Assembly (NCBI GenBank): GCA_902771735.1
Contig: CACXXO010000009.1
Span: forward strand, 1 to 64,000
Length of the DNA stretch: 64,000 nt
Source of the DNA: an uncultured Bacteroidota bacterium
GTDB lineage: Bacteria; Bacteroidota; Bacteroidia; Bacteroidales; P3
Reading direction: 5' to 3'
A program made the translations under genes and the position numbers. Below, piece after piece: positions 25,610 through 34,127 of this stretch (positions are counted from its first letter, which is position 1; the number at the start of each line of letters is the position of its first letter). The notes beneath the pieces were generated by a model, which had not been told where the DNA came from, did no database searches, and worked only from the letters and a program-made list of their open reading frames with translations.

Positions 25610-26899
25610 TCAGAAGTTATATTTGACAAGGGCACAAAGACGATGATTGAAGATACCATTGAGGTTGGCATTAGCGGTGCCGTCGGATGCGAGATTGCCA
25701 TAGTAGGCAGCGGTGGCTTCATATTCGATACCGAAGTTGAAGGATTCAAGGTTGTAGCTGACCGAGGGGGCAAGACGGACAACACTGTGGAGGTGGGTGA
25801 ATTCCTCGCCACCCTTCATGTATATATGGTAACTGTTTGTGGCGGGATCGAGCCAGAGGTCCTCCCCTGCCCCGAGATTCTGCATGTATCCGAGGAAGAG
25901 GTTATAGCGTACTTTTGAACCGAAAGCAATGTTAATATAGCCGATAGCGGCACGAAGGGGCGCATAGTTCCACGAACCGTCGCTGTTGACGGAGGTGACG
26001 CCGTAGCCCACGAGCTGGTTCAGGTGGCTGGTGTTTTGGGCAAGAAGGGCGCGGAATTTGACGCTCAGATCCTTGGTAACATATTGTGCATAGAGCGTCG
26101 GGGTGAACGAGCTGACGGTTTCGTTGACCTTCTTGGTGACACCACCCACCAAAGCATGGGTGCGAGGGCGAAGGCTCTGTATGTCGACACCTATCTGGGC
26201 ATACCAAGGTCCCTGCTTGAAGTTGAATCCAAGGAACACTTCGGGAATCAGTGAGTTGTTGGCGAAGTCTATGCTGTTGGTGCTCGTCGGGTCGCTGGCA
26301 GACTTCGGGCCGTTGTTCATGTATTGCAGCTGCCAAAGCAGCGCGGCGGTGTAGCCGAAAGAACCCAGATACATGGAAGCGCGTACCTGCGGCGTGCGAC
26401 TGTGGGGACGGAATGGCGCACCAGCGGCCATACCCAACACCTCGGGCATGATGTCGCCACTCAGAGGGTGCCAGTCCTGACCCACGAGCAATTCCGCATT
26501 CCACACACTTTGTTCGGCTCTTAGTTTTAAATAGGCCAAACGCAGACGCAACACCATGTTGTTGGTGCCGAAGCCACCGAAGTCGCCTTCCAGCTTTCCA
26601 CTGCTCTTCACTTGTCCAAAACTGGGACCTGTGATATTTAAACCAAAACGCGAAGTCAACGCCTGCAGCTGCATCGATGACACAGCGTTCAGGTCCTCAC
26701 TATGGTCTTCGTTCCACTTCTCGTCGAAGGGAATCATGTTGTACTCACCACCGACGACAGTATAGGTCTTGCGGCTGTCGAAAGTGAGGTAGTTGCGCAC
26801 AAAGCCGTAAAGCTTCACAGATACCTTATTAGTGTCCTGCGCCTGAACAAAAGGCAGCGATACGGAAAGCATCGCTGCCATAAGAACTATTTTCTTCAT
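25610..26899 (-). CDS. Outer-membrane beta-barrel protein (porin-like)
   Basis: A 429-residue protein with a signal peptide (MKKIVLMAAMLSVSLPFVQAQ) followed by alternating strands typical of a porin (VSVKLYGFVRNYLTFD; LRLRLAYLKLRA; NLFLGYMQNLG) and a terminal aromatic residue (ALVKYNF) as in barrels inserted by BAM. The frame extends to 27154 but the extra 85 residues overlap the transporter gene in another frame and are not real; the ATG at 26899 overlaps the transporter stop by 4 bp. Its place in the carbamate kinase/transporter operon suggests it brings the same substrate across the outer membrane, which is inference. Confidence 0.83.
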   Translation of the reverse strand: MKKIVLMAAMLSVSLPFVQAQDTNKVSVKLYGFVRNYLTFDSRKTYTVVGGEYNMIPFDEKWNEDHSEDLNAVSSMQLQALTSRFGLNITGPSFGQVKSSGKLEGDFGGFGTNNMVLRLRLAYLKLRAEQSVWNAELLVGQDWHPLSGDIMPEVLGMAAGAPFRPHSRTPQVRASMYLGSFGYTAALLWQLQYMNNGPKSASDPTSTNSIDFANNSLIPEVFLGFNFKQGPWYAQIGVDIQSLRPRTHALVGGVTKKVNETVSSFTPTLYAQYVTKDLSVKFRALLAQNTSHLNQLVGYGVTSVNSDGSWNYAPLRAAIGYINIAFGSKVRYNLFLGYMQNLGAGEDLWLDPATNSYHIYMKGGEEFTHLHSVVRLAPSVSYNLESFNFGIEYEATAAYYGNLASDGTANANLNGIFNHRLCALVKYNF

Positions 26900-28074
26900 G
26901 CCATCAAAACCAATAGTTGCGCGGAGAAGATGCGCAGGAACATCGTCAAGGGATAGACAGTGGCATAGCCGGTGTTGGGCAGCTTGCAGCCCTCGGGAGC
27001 CACGGTGTTGGCAAAAGCCAGCGTCGGCGGGTCGGTGTGGCTGCCGCCAATGAAGCCCATGAGGGTGTAGTAGTTCATCTTCAGCACGATGCGGCCGAAA
27101 CCGGCCACCAGCAACGGCGGCACCATGGTGATGATGACACCGTAGACAACCCACATATAGTGAACGCTGACATTGGCCACAAAATCACCTCCAGCGCCCA
27201 GACCCACTGCGGCGAGGAAAAGGGCGATGCCCACTTCGCGCATCATGTGGACACCTTGACCATCAGTGAAGTCGGTGCCATACCAGCCCTTCTTCACACC
27301 CAGCCAACCTGCCACCAGGGCCACCACGAGGGGACCGCCGGCAAGACCCAGTTTCACCGGAGCCTTCATGCCCACAGGAATGGGAATGGAGCCCAGAACG
27401 ATGCCGAGGGCGATAATGACGAAGATCGGTATCAGCAGGATGCCGCCCTTTTTAATGTTCTTCCCAGTCTGGACGGTAGAGCCGGTAAAGTCAGCCATAC
27501 TTGTCGGTTCTGCAGCCAGATTCCTCGGCCGCAGGATGATACAAGCGACAATCATGCCAACCACTGCCAACGGGTAGGTCAGCGCATAGCCTGTAGCCAG
27601 TCGACCGGCTCCCCCCTCGATGCCGAGGTCGCCCACAGCGGCCTGTGCGGCCGAGAGGCCAGGCGTATTGGTGATGGCTCCCGTATAGACACCCGCCATG
27701 TCGGTCAACTCCTGATTAGCCATCTTGGCGATGAGCACCGTGATGCCCACGCCAAGGGCTACATTGACCAAGGCCATGATGTTCATCGACAGGCCACCTT
27801 TCTTGAACGACTTGAAGAATCCGGGTCCCACCTGCAGGCCTACACCCGTAACAAAGAGTATCAGGCCAAACTCCTTGAGGACATGCAGCATGTCGTGGTT
27901 AAGGCTAACACCACAGGCACTCAGGGCTATACCCACGAAGAGTACCCATGTGATGCCCAGCGTGATGCCGCGCACCTTCAGCTTGCCCAGCAGCAAACCT
28001 GCAAAGATGGAGATGGCCAGCATCAACACTGTGCTGGCCACTCCACTACCTGTAAACAGATTAGTAAACCACAT
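26896..28074 (-). CDS. AspT/YidE-type membrane exchanger, compact form
   Basis: A 392-residue inner-membrane protein with about ten hydrophobic segments. It has two copies of the AspT/YidE-YbjL duplication domain, recognised by the paired signatures GVYTGAITNTPGLSAAQ near residue 128 and LMGFIGGSHTDPPTLAF near residue 345. AspT exchanges aspartate for alanine and usually has RCK/TrkA-C domains between the halves and a length near 550. These are missing here: the halves are joined by a short linker. It is 2 bp after ornithine carbamoyltransferase. An amino-acid exchange role, for instance ornithine for citrulline or another substrate of the run, is possible but unproved. Confidence 0.82.
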   Translation of the reverse strand: MWFTNLFTGSGVASTVLMLAISIFAGLLLGKLKVRGITLGITWVLFVGIALSACGVSLNHDMLHVLKEFGLILFVTGVGLQVGPGFFKSFKKGGLSMNIMALVNVALGVGITVLIAKMANQELTDMAGVYTGAITNTPGLSAAQAAVGDLGIEGGAGRLATGYALTYPLAVVGMIVACIILRPRNLAAEPTSMADFTGSTVQTGKNIKKGGILLIPIFVIIALGIVLGSIPIPVGMKAPVKLGLAGGPLVVALVAGWLGVKKGWYGTDFTDGQGVHMMREVGIALFLAAVGLGAGGDFVANVSVHYMWVVYGVIITMVPPLLVAGFGRIVLKMNYYTLMGFIGGSHTDPPTLAFANTVAPEGCKLPNTGYATVYPLTMFLRIFSAQLLVLMA

Positions 28075-28076
28075 AA

Positions 28077-29078
28077 TTAATCACCTAAGGTGGCAACCAT
28101 GACGGCTTTAATCGTGTGCATACGGTTCTCGGCCTCGTCGAAGACGATGCTGTTCTCGCTCTCGAAGACCTCCTCGGTGACCTCGATGCCGTTCAGGCCG
28201 AACTTCTCGTTCACATCGCGGCCGGCTTTGGTCTCAAGGTTGTGGTAGGCGGGCAGGCAGTGCATGAATTTGCACTTCGGGTTGCCGGTCTTCTTCATCA
28301 GGGCGGCGTTGACCTGGTAGGGCATCAGCATCTTGATGCGCTCTTTCCACACGCTGTCGGGTTCGCCCATCGACACCCAGATGTCGGTGTAGATGAAGTC
28401 GAGGCCCTTCACGCCCTTCTCGACGTCGTCGGTGACGGTGAGCTTGGCACCGGTCTCCTTGGCGATCTCCTGGCACTTCTTGACCAGCTCCTTGGCGGGC
28501 TGCAGTTTCTTGGGGGCGATGATGCGGATGTCCATACCCATCTTCACGCCGCCGACCATCAGGCTGTTACCCATGTTGTAGCGGGCATCGCCAATGTAGG
28601 CAAACTTCACCTGGTTGAGAGGCTTGTCGGTGTGCTCCTGAATGGTCAGGAAGTCGGCCAGGATCTGGGTGGGGTGAGCCTCAGCGGTGAGACCGTTCCA
28701 CACGGGCACGCCGGCGTATTTGGCCAGCTCCTCGACGGTGGCCTGGTCAAAGCCACGGTACTCGATGCCGTCGAACATGCGACCCAGCACGCGGGCGGTG
28801 TCCTTCATGCTCTCCTTGATGCCGATCTGGCTGCCGGTGGGACCGAGATAGGTCACGTGGGCACCCTGGTCGTGGGCACCAACCTCAAAGGCGCAGCGGG
28901 TGCGGGTCGAGGTCTTCTCGAAGATAAGGGCAATGTTCTTGCCTTTCAGACGGGGCTGCTCGCAGCCGGCATACTTGGCGCGCTTCAGGTCGCGGGCCAG
29001 GTCAAGCAGATAGTTGAGCTCCTTCGGCGAAAAGTCGAGGATCTTCAGGAAATTGCGGTTTCTTAAATTGTAAGCCAT
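28077..29078 (-). CDS. Ornithine carbamoyltransferase
   Basis: Interconverts ornithine plus carbamoyl phosphate and citrulline plus phosphate. 333 residues. The carbamoyl-phosphate site is STRTR at 57-61, with HPTQILAD near 135; the ornithine site is DIWVSMGEP near 232 and HCLP at 273-276. Length and sequence resemble the catabolic (ArcB) or E. coli-like ArgF group. The neighbouring carbamate kinase argues for the catabolic direction, giving carbamoyl phosphate that yields ATP. It is 12 bp after a small membrane protein gene and 2 bp before the exchanger. No arginine deiminase is in the window. Confidence 0.95.
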   Translation of the reverse strand: MAYNLRNRNFLKILDFSPKELNYLLDLARDLKRAKYAGCEQPRLKGKNIALIFEKTSTRTRCAFEVGAHDQGAHVTYLGPTGSQIGIKESMKDTARVLGRMFDGIEYRGFDQATVEELAKYAGVPVWNGLTAEAHPTQILADFLTIQEHTDKPLNQVKFAYIGDARYNMGNSLMVGGVKMGMDIRIIAPKKLQPAKELVKKCQEIAKETGAKLTVTDDVEKGVKGLDFIYTDIWVSMGEPDSVWKERIKMLMPYQVNAALMKKTGNPKCKFMHCLPAYHNLETKAGRDVNEKFGLNGIEVTEEVFESENSIVFDEAENRMHTIKAVMVATLGD

Positions 29079-29090
29079 GTTGTTATTGTT

Positions 29091-29540
29091 TTAAAATGTT
29101 AATAAATCTTCTTTTTTTATCTCTTCATAGATATTCTTGCGAGTCCGGAAATACAAAAACCATCCGATGGCACTGATTGTCAAGCCTACGATGCCAACAA
29201 TCAGATTGTCGATGCCTCCCGGCCAGTGCATTATCTTAAACAGCAAGCCCATGATGGCCACTGCCAGCGAGATGCCGGTGAGCAGCATGGCAAACTTCCA
29301 TAGCCCACGACCTCTCTCATCGGGACAGGGAAAAAGCCGACCAAGGAATAGCGCCACGATAGACAGCGTGCCCATACCAATGATGAGCAAAGTATTTCCT
29401 TGCTGCAAACCCCGTAATTTCAGCACCAATGCGACCAGCGTAAGCACAACGGCCATCAAAGCCAACTTCTTCATGAAAGGCTTAAACTGGGGCGAACTGG
29501 TAATCTGATCTAACGGAGATGCCATAAACCTTAAACCCAT
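29091..29540 (-). CDS. Small membrane protein with GldL-like motif
   Basis: A 149-residue protein with four predicted membrane segments (26-43, 50-68, 82-102, 112-130). The stretch GLLFKIMHWPGG resembles the conserved FKIxHWPG segment near the N terminus of GldL-type and related Bacteroidota membrane proteins. No motor domain follows, so it is not GldL itself. The ATG at 29540 directly follows the carbamate kinase stop; an in-frame ATG at 29525 is an alternative. Placed between two arginine/citrulline catabolic genes, it may be an accessory factor, but its role is unknown. Confidence 0.75.
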   Translation of the reverse strand: MGLRFMASPLDQITSSPQFKPFMKKLALMAVVLTLVALVLKLRGLQQGNTLLIIGMGTLSIVALFLGRLFPCPDERGRGLWKFAMLLTGISLAVAIMGLLFKIMHWPGGIDNLIVGIVGLTISAIGWFLYFRTRKNIYEEIKKEDLLTF

Positions 29541-30476
29541 TTATCTCACTATGCGGGTGCCGCAGCTGGGATTGTCCAACTGGCCAGCCTCGGTGATGAT
29601 GCACTCCTTGCCGCCATGCTCGACAAACATGATGGCGGCTCTCACCTTGGGAGCCATCGAGCCTTCGGCAAACTGACCCTCTTCAAGGTACTGCTTGGCC
29701 TGGGCCACAGTGATGGTATCGAGCGCCTGCTCGTTCTCCTTGCGGAAGTTGATATATACCTTGGGCACATCGGTGAGGATGTAGAACTCGTCGGCGCCAA
29801 TCTCTACGGCGCAGAGGGCGCTGGCAAGGTCCTTGTCGATAACGGCCTCGACACCACGCACATAGTCACTCTCCTCCACCACAGGGATGCCGCCGCCACC
29901 CACGGTGACGACGATGTGGCCGGCCGTAGCCAACTGCTTCACAATCTTGATATTGTTGATGCGCACAGGCTTCGGCGAGGCCACCACCTTGCGCCATCCG
30001 TTACCCTTCGGGTCCTCCTTGTACTTCGCACCCGTCTCGCGGGCAAACTCTTCGGCCTGCTCCTTGGTATAGTAGGGTCCCACAGGCTTGGTGGGGTTCT
30101 GGAACATGGGGTCGAGTTTGTTGACAGCCACCTGGGTCACCAGGGTCACCACATCGCGCTGGATGTCGTTGCGGGCCATCACGTTGCGGAGACCCATCTC
30201 GATGAGATAGGCAATGGAGCCCTGCGTCTCGGCGACACAGAAGTCCATCGGCATGGCCTCCACACCCGTCAGCTTGCCGGCCTCGTGCTGCAACATCACG
30301 TTGCCCACCTGCGGGCCATTTCCATGCCCGATAACGATATTATAGTTCCGCTTCAGCAGTGCGCAGAGACTCTCACAAGTGTTCTCCACATTCTCAATCT
30401 GCTCGCGATAAGTGCCTTTCTGGCCGCTTCGCAGGAGCGCATTCCCCCCGAAAGCAACAACAGCTAACTTTCTCAT
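29541..30476 (-). CDS. arcC: Carbamate kinase
   Basis: Makes ATP from carbamoyl phosphate and ADP, the last step of citrulline/arginine catabolism. 311 residues with family landmarks AFGGNALL (5-12), VIGHGNGPQVGN (48-59), TVGGGGIPVVEE near 213 and a C-terminal MAPKVRAAI segment. It is the first gene of an eight-gene minus run: small membrane protein, ornithine carbamoyltransferase, AspT-like exchanger, porin-like protein, ATP-grasp protein, HD protein, Mpl, with gaps of 18 bp or less or overlaps. A good promoter lies at 30537-30568. Confidence 0.95.
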   Translation of the reverse strand: MRKLAVVAFGGNALLRSGQKGTYREQIENVENTCESLCALLKRNYNIVIGHGNGPQVGNVMLQHEAGKLTGVEAMPMDFCVAETQGSIAYLIEMGLRNVMARNDIQRDVVTLVTQVAVNKLDPMFQNPTKPVGPYYTKEQAEEFARETGAKYKEDPKGNGWRKVVASPKPVRINNIKIVKQLATAGHIVVTVGGGGIPVVEESDYVRGVEAVIDKDLASALCAVEIGADEFYILTDVPKVYINFRKENEQALDTITVAQAKQYLEEGQFAEGSMAPKVRAAIMFVEHGGKECIITEAGQLDNPSCGTRIVR

Positions 30477-30517
30477 TCTATCCTATTTTCTTTATTTTCA
30501 GGTTATTAATACACTAT

Positions 30518-30530
30518 CCACCTCTGGTGG
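30518..30530. promoter_or_regulatory. Possible operator CCACC-TCT-GGTGG at the arcC transcription start
   Basis: A 5-bp-arm inverted repeat placed just downstream of the -7 box, where a bound protein would block transcription start. A similar TTTTCCACC...GGTGG element is at 34052-34061 near another promoter. Only two cases, so this is tentative. Confidence 0.3.
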
Positions 30531-30536
30531 AAAATG

Positions 30537-30568
30537 CAAAAGTACGAAAAAAAAATGACATCCCGCAA
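30537..30568 (-). promoter_or_regulatory. Promoter for the arcC operon
   Basis: On the minus strand TACTTTTG at 30537-30544 (followed by CA) and a -33 TTG at 30566-30568, separated by about 21 bp. Confidence 0.75.
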
Positions 30569-30609
30569 TAAATTATTGTTTTATTATAAATATATGGTAG
30601 CCCCGAACC

Positions 30610-30700
30610 ACCTACCATCACCCTACCATCCCCCTACCAACACCCTACCAACTCCTACCGTGGTAGGAGTTGGTTAGGAGATGGTAGGGCGTTGGTAACT
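30610..30700. repeat. CTACC palindrome, copy 2 (imperfect)
   Basis: Same centre as copy 1 (ACTCCTACC-GT-GGTAGGAGT); the first 13 bp of each arm pair perfectly, then the right arm has an extra base and substitutions. The left arm carries more CCTACC repeats than any other copy. It is about 105 bp after the M28 peptidase stop (30806). The gap 30477-30805 otherwise holds the arcC promoter and palindrome copy C; no gene is seen. Confidence 0.85.
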
Positions 30701-30756
30701 GGTTTATAGGTATTTGTACGCAAGCGTACCGAAAGCCGTTTTCGACCCATTCTGTA

Positions 30757-30778
30757 GAGACGCGGCCTGCCGCGTCTC
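30757..30778. repeat. GAGACGCGGC palindrome, copy C (opposite orientation)
   Basis: 10-bp arms around a central CT, the reverse of the AG centre in copies A and B. A partial second copy (GCCTGCCGCATCTC) follows at 30787-30800. It sits between palindrome copy 2 and the M28 peptidase stop. Confidence 0.85.
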
Positions 30779-30805
30779 CCTCCTCAGCCTGCCGCATCTC
30801 CGCGT

Positions 30806-31738
30806 TTAAAGGTGTTCAAGAAAACTCTTCAAAAGGGTCATGAAGTTCATGTAATTGCCTAATCCACAGCCATCGCAGGTGTCGGTGGGGCTGTGGTAGC
30901 CGCCGTAGGGGCCTCCGAGGGTGTAGATGAAGATGGCGGGGCAATCCTGGCTGAGGTAGTAGTGGTCGCTGTTGCGCGCGTTGTCGCGGCGGCCGATCTT
31001 GGCGGCGTAGTGGCGCTGCTCGTTCAGCTGTTCCAGCAGGTCGACATAGGGCTTGGTCTCCTTGGCGTTGGCATTGACCACCATCAGTCCCTCGTCGCCG
31101 CCGCAGAAGAGGTCGATATTGACCAACAGCTTGACTTTGTTCATCTTGATGAGCGGCATGTCGGCAAAATAGCCGCTGCCGATGAGGCCGCTCTCCTCGC
31201 CGCCGAAGAAGAGGAAGACGTAGGTGTAGCGGCCGCGCTGCTGGTTGCACATCCGGGCCAGGTCGAGGACGGCGGCGGTACCGCTGGCATTGTCGTGGGC
31301 ACCGAAGAAGATGGTGTCACCGTGCATGCCAAGGTGCTCATAGTGAGCCGTAAAGACAATCATCGAGTCCGTCTCACCGGGAATGTATCCGCAGACATTC
31401 TGCGAGCGGTAGCCGGCCTTCACAATGGGCGGCCGTGAGGTGGTGTTGGGGAAGCGGAAATACTGGAAGAATTCGTCCTTGGCGCCAATGCCGCGTGCCC
31501 CCACACTCACACCCGGCAAGGGTTTCACGCCCAGCGCACGAAGTTCCTGTCGCAGGTATTCGGCGGCGATGGAGTCGCCACGGTGCTGCATGCCGCGCCC
31601 ATACATCTCCGGCGACGACAGGTCGCGGATAATGCGGCGAGCATAGCTGCTGTCCTGAGCGGTGGCTGAATTGAAAATTGAAAATTGAAAATTGAGAATT
31701 ATGCCGATAACCAGCAGTAGTTTTGTTATGCATGCCAT
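30806..31738 (-). CDS. M28 family metallopeptidase, secreted
   Basis: A 310-residue zinc aminopeptidase-like protein. Metal-binding landmarks: TAHYEHLGMHGD (first His), GAHDNASGTAAVLDLA (bridging Asp) and FFGGEESGLIGS (catalytic and metal Glu pair), then a later Asp in LVNIDLF and His near the end (GYHSPTDTCD). I start at the ATG at 31738, which gives a good signal peptide (MACITKLLLVIGIIL... ending ATAQ); the frame is open to 31867 but the upstream part overlaps the promoter at 31814-31821. The signal-peptide core ILNFQFSIFN is encoded by tandem AAAATTG repeats. It is probably an envelope or secreted aminopeptidase. Confidence 0.9.
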   Translation of the reverse strand: MACITKLLLVIGIILNFQFSIFNSATAQDSSYARRIIRDLSSPEMYGRGMQHRGDSIAAEYLRQELRALGVKPLPGVSVGARGIGAKDEFFQYFRFPNTTSRPPIVKAGYRSQNVCGYIPGETDSMIVFTAHYEHLGMHGDTIFFGAHDNASGTAAVLDLARMCNQQRGRYTYVFLFFGGEESGLIGSGYFADMPLIKMNKVKLLVNIDLFCGGDEGLMVVNANAKETKPYVDLLEQLNEQRHYAAKIGRRDNARNSDHYYLSQDCPAIFIYTLGGPYGGYHSPTDTCDGCGLGNYMNFMTLLKSFLEHL

Positions 31739-31813
31739 ATTGTTATGGCTGTCTGTCGGATGGTCAATTATTTGCATGATACAAGTCTTTCTATCGTTAT
31801 ATAATTCAAAATG

Positions 31814-31821
31814 CAAAGATA
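31814..31821 (-). promoter_or_regulatory. Promoter (-7 box) for the M28 peptidase gene
   Basis: On the minus strand TATCTTTG followed by CA, about 75 bp before the chosen start. A TTTCG at the expected distance could serve as a weak -33 element. Confidence 0.65.
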
Positions 31822-31898
31822 CACAATTTTTCACTTTTGCGAAAGCGGATTTTACATTATTTCTCACTTTTTGTTTTGAAAAGTGAATTACCTTTGGA

Positions 31899-32801
31899 TT
31901 AGACTTTCCAATGCCATTTCACATCTTCACATCGGAACTCCACTTGGCGCTTGCAGTCGGGACATACTGACATGTGTCCAATATAAGAGATGCCCGTTTC
32001 CGGGTCGGGCTTCGATTCAAAATGGATCCATTTCAGTTCATGACTCAATTTCCCACACTCCATACAGAACATACCTCCTCCATTATAATATTGGGTATCA
32101 ACGTTCCCCAGCCAAGGTTCTATTTCCTCCCATTCAAACGGAGTGCTACTCGGCGAAAAACAATATCTGCCCCAAACAATAGCATGCCTGGCGATACGGT
32201 CCACTTTCCCATTCGCATTTGTGCGGATATAAAAGACTGAACGCAATATGCTATTTTTATTATCGGGGAAATACCACTCCGTCAACATGCCATATCGCTC
32301 ACTGGCTATCAATGACACCTGCCTATCCTCTCCGGGATGGAAAACGCTTGTAAACCATTCATAAGCTTCTTCTTTTCCTTGTCTGCATTTTCTATCCATA
32401 AAATTAACAAGAACAACATTGTCATCAAGCATCGGATAGAAAAGGCCAAAATCTCGTTGTTTGGAAGCTGTGTAAAACGCCTGCTGCGCTTTGCTCAGAA
32501 AGGTATTCTTTTGTTTTGAAATAACCTTGTGCAAACGAATTGGCTTGGGCAATAGTTGAATATGCATGTCTGGATGGCTTAGTGCCCTATTGCACCATTC
32601 CAATGCTCCTTTCTCATCTTTGTCACAACCAATCCCATAATAAAGACGATAAGCCAAATCAGCCTGAGCCAATAATACATTATAATCTGCTGCTTGCCGA
32701 AGCAATTCAAGCCCTTTTTTATATTGTCCTATGTTCCTTTGGGGACTATCCAACAAATGACTTGCTTTCACCCAAAGATCTCTCCTATCCGTCTTTTCCA
32801 T
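31899..32801 (-). CDS. Sel1-like / NTF2-like / zinc-ribbon protein
   Basis: A 300-residue cytoplasmic protein with a mixed layout. Residues 25-75 look like one or two Sel1 repeats (LLAQADLAYRLYYGIGCDKD). Residues 100-215 resemble an NTF2/SnoaL-like fold (QQAFYTASKQRDFGLFYPML; SLIASERYGMLTEWYF). The C-terminal part has two cysteine pairs, Cys246/Cys249 (CMEC) and Cys280/Cys283 (CPDC), typical of a zinc ribbon. I know no named family with this combination. ATG 32801 is used because the longer frame starts at TTG. The gene is clearly more AT-rich than its neighbours and opens an AT-rich stretch to about 34.5 kb, suggesting acquisition from another source. Confidence 0.72.
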   Translation of the reverse strand: MEKTDRRDLWVKASHLLDSPQRNIGQYKKGLELLRQAADYNVLLAQADLAYRLYYGIGCDKDEKGALEWCNRALSHPDMHIQLLPKPIRLHKVISKQKNTFLSKAQQAFYTASKQRDFGLFYPMLDDNVVLVNFMDRKCRQGKEEAYEWFTSVFHPGEDRQVSLIASERYGMLTEWYFPDNKNSILRSVFYIRTNANGKVDRIARHAIVWGRYCFSPSSTPFEWEEIEPWLGNVDTQYYNGGGMFCMECGKLSHELKWIHFESKPDPETGISYIGHMSVCPDCKRQVEFRCEDVKWHWKV

Positions 32802-32831
32802 GTTATGATACAATTAATTGGATATTCCTCA

Positions 32832-33473
32832 TTAATATCCCATTACGTCATCAACTATGTTTTGAGGATAGTTCATTATTAACACGCTAGGAGTTTCATC
32901 TGTCATTGCCATAAATGTCCAATTTTTTCCCTTGTTATGAGAGACCCCGAGTGTCAAACTCGGCGATATAGTATGTAAATAAACCAAAGAGTCATTTTTA
33001 TAGCCTTCCATCCTTCCGTGAACTCCAAACACGTATAAATAATCCTCATTATATACCACCTTTCTCAGAATATCACCGACATACAAACTAACATATATAC
33101 CGGCCTCCTCCAGTTTCGACAACTTTTCATTATGGTCAGCAGAAACTTCAGACAAGAATTCATCTAGAATTTCCTCATCACTATACAACGGATAATACTT
33201 CTTAAAATAAGTTATCGATTCTCTGTAAAAAAATCTTTTCACCTCACTTACATTGCCTTTTATCAAAGCTTGATCATAAGTTTTGTGTTGTGCAATTAAG
33301 TTTTCCTCTGCTTTATTTAAAGGAGAATAATCGGATCCTTCCCCTAATTCCCACCCAGTTGGAACATTCACACCAATACCTGTATCAGTTTCCAAATCTT
33401 GTTTTCCATTGCCACTATTATTGCATGCACTTAGCGACATGAACATTACAAATAAATAGACTATTCTTTTCAT
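32832..33473 (-). CDS. Uncharacterised lipoprotein in AT-rich region
   Basis: A 213-residue predicted lipoprotein (MKRIVYLFVMFMSLSACNN, Cys17). After an acidic linker comes a helical segment (AEENLIAQHKTYDQALIKG), then an alpha/beta region. DETPSVLIMNYPQNIVD lies close to the C terminus. No known domain recognised. It is 30 bp upstream of the Sel1/zinc-ribbon gene and follows a 60-residue membrane protein; all three are AT-rich and may be one transferred unit. Confidence 0.72.
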   Translation of the reverse strand: MKRIVYLFVMFMSLSACNNSGNGKQDLETDTGIGVNVPTGWELGEGSDYSPLNKAEENLIAQHKTYDQALIKGNVSEVKRFFYRESITYFKKYYPLYSDEEILDEFLSEVSADHNEKLSKLEEAGIYVSLYVGDILRKVVYNEDYLYVFGVHGRMEGYKNDSLVYLHTISPSLTLGVSHNKGKNWTFMAMTDETPSVLIMNYPQNIVDDVMGY

Positions 33474-33478
33474 AGTAA

Positions 33479-33661
33479 TTATATAAAGAAAAACCATAGA
33501 ATACCTTTAATCTCGGCCCATATTGGACCCAGAAAAACAATCTTCAAAACAGAATCCCATTCTTTACATAAATCAATAAAAAAGATGACAGTCATAATCT
33601 GACTAACAATCAGGTAACAAACTAATGCAATTCCCCAAAAGGAAGTTTTTTTCTCGCTCAT
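33479..33661 (-). CDS. Possible 60-residue membrane protein
   Basis: Two hydrophobic stretches (residues 9-28 and 39-60) separated by a short acidic loop (DLCKEWDS). It ends 5 bp before the lipoprotein start and could be the first cistron of that transcript. Its codons give no strong support either way and the C terminus is very hydrophobic, so it may be a chance frame. Confidence 0.45.
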   Translation of the reverse strand: MSEKKTSFWGIALVCYLIVSQIMTVIFFIDLCKEWDSVLKIVFLGPIWAEIKGILWFFFI

Positions 33662-33786
33662 AGATTTAGATTTTTTTATTTATATTTGATTTTAATCGGT
33701 TTTTTCAATTATATTTTTAACTCTTCACCTTCTTTTTTTATATAAAAGAAAAAGGACGTGGAATTATTCTTTTGTGCTCCTTATTT

Positions 33787-33903
33787 GTCGTAGTGGCTCT
33801 GGACTGCCATGTGTATTAATAAGGTGCGAATAATTCACGCCCAAGGCGTGAACTCCCGCGAGCTTATTCTCATACACAATGGAATTGTCCAGATTCCTAC
33901 GAC
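33787..33903 (-). ncRNA. Structured RNA candidate, rod-like, possibly 6S-type
   Basis: Nested inverted repeats form one long rod: GTCGTAG/CTACGAC (33787-33793 with 33897-33903), TCTGGAC/GTCCAGA, CCATGTGTAT with ATACAC-A-ATGG, AATAAG/CTTATT, then an internal bubble of 10 bases per side (33824-33833 and 33853-33862), and a perfect TTCACGCC-CAA-GGCGTGAA end hairpin (33834-33852). A rod with a central bubble is the shape of 6S RNA. A strong minus-strand promoter lies at 34011-34042, so I favour the minus strand; the plus strand has only a weak box (TTCTTTTG) just before the rod. It could also be a leader element of the genes that follow. Confidence 0.55.
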
Positions 33904-34010
33904 GAGAACTATGGGCGGTTAGCTCAATATGATTGCTCTATCTTTTTTTACATGTTTCTATTTGTTTAAATTGCTACAGCAATAGTTGTTTCCTATTGGT
34001 TTCCAAACTG

Positions 34011-34042
34011 CAAAATTACGAATAAAATTCCAATCCACCAAA
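34011..34042 (-). promoter_or_regulatory. Promoter in the 33.7-34.5 kb non-coding region
   Basis: Minus-strand TAATTTTG at 34011-34018 followed by CA, 20-bp spacer, TTTG at 34039-34042. It is a near-ideal Bacteroidota promoter about 350 bp before any candidate start codon, supporting an RNA gene at 33787-33903 or a long leader. Confidence 0.75.
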
Positions 34043-34127
34043 AAAACTTTGCCACCGGTGGAAAACAGACAACCGTTTCAGGAAAAGGGCATAAAAATGT
34101 CAACCAAAATCAGGAAAAGACAACCAG

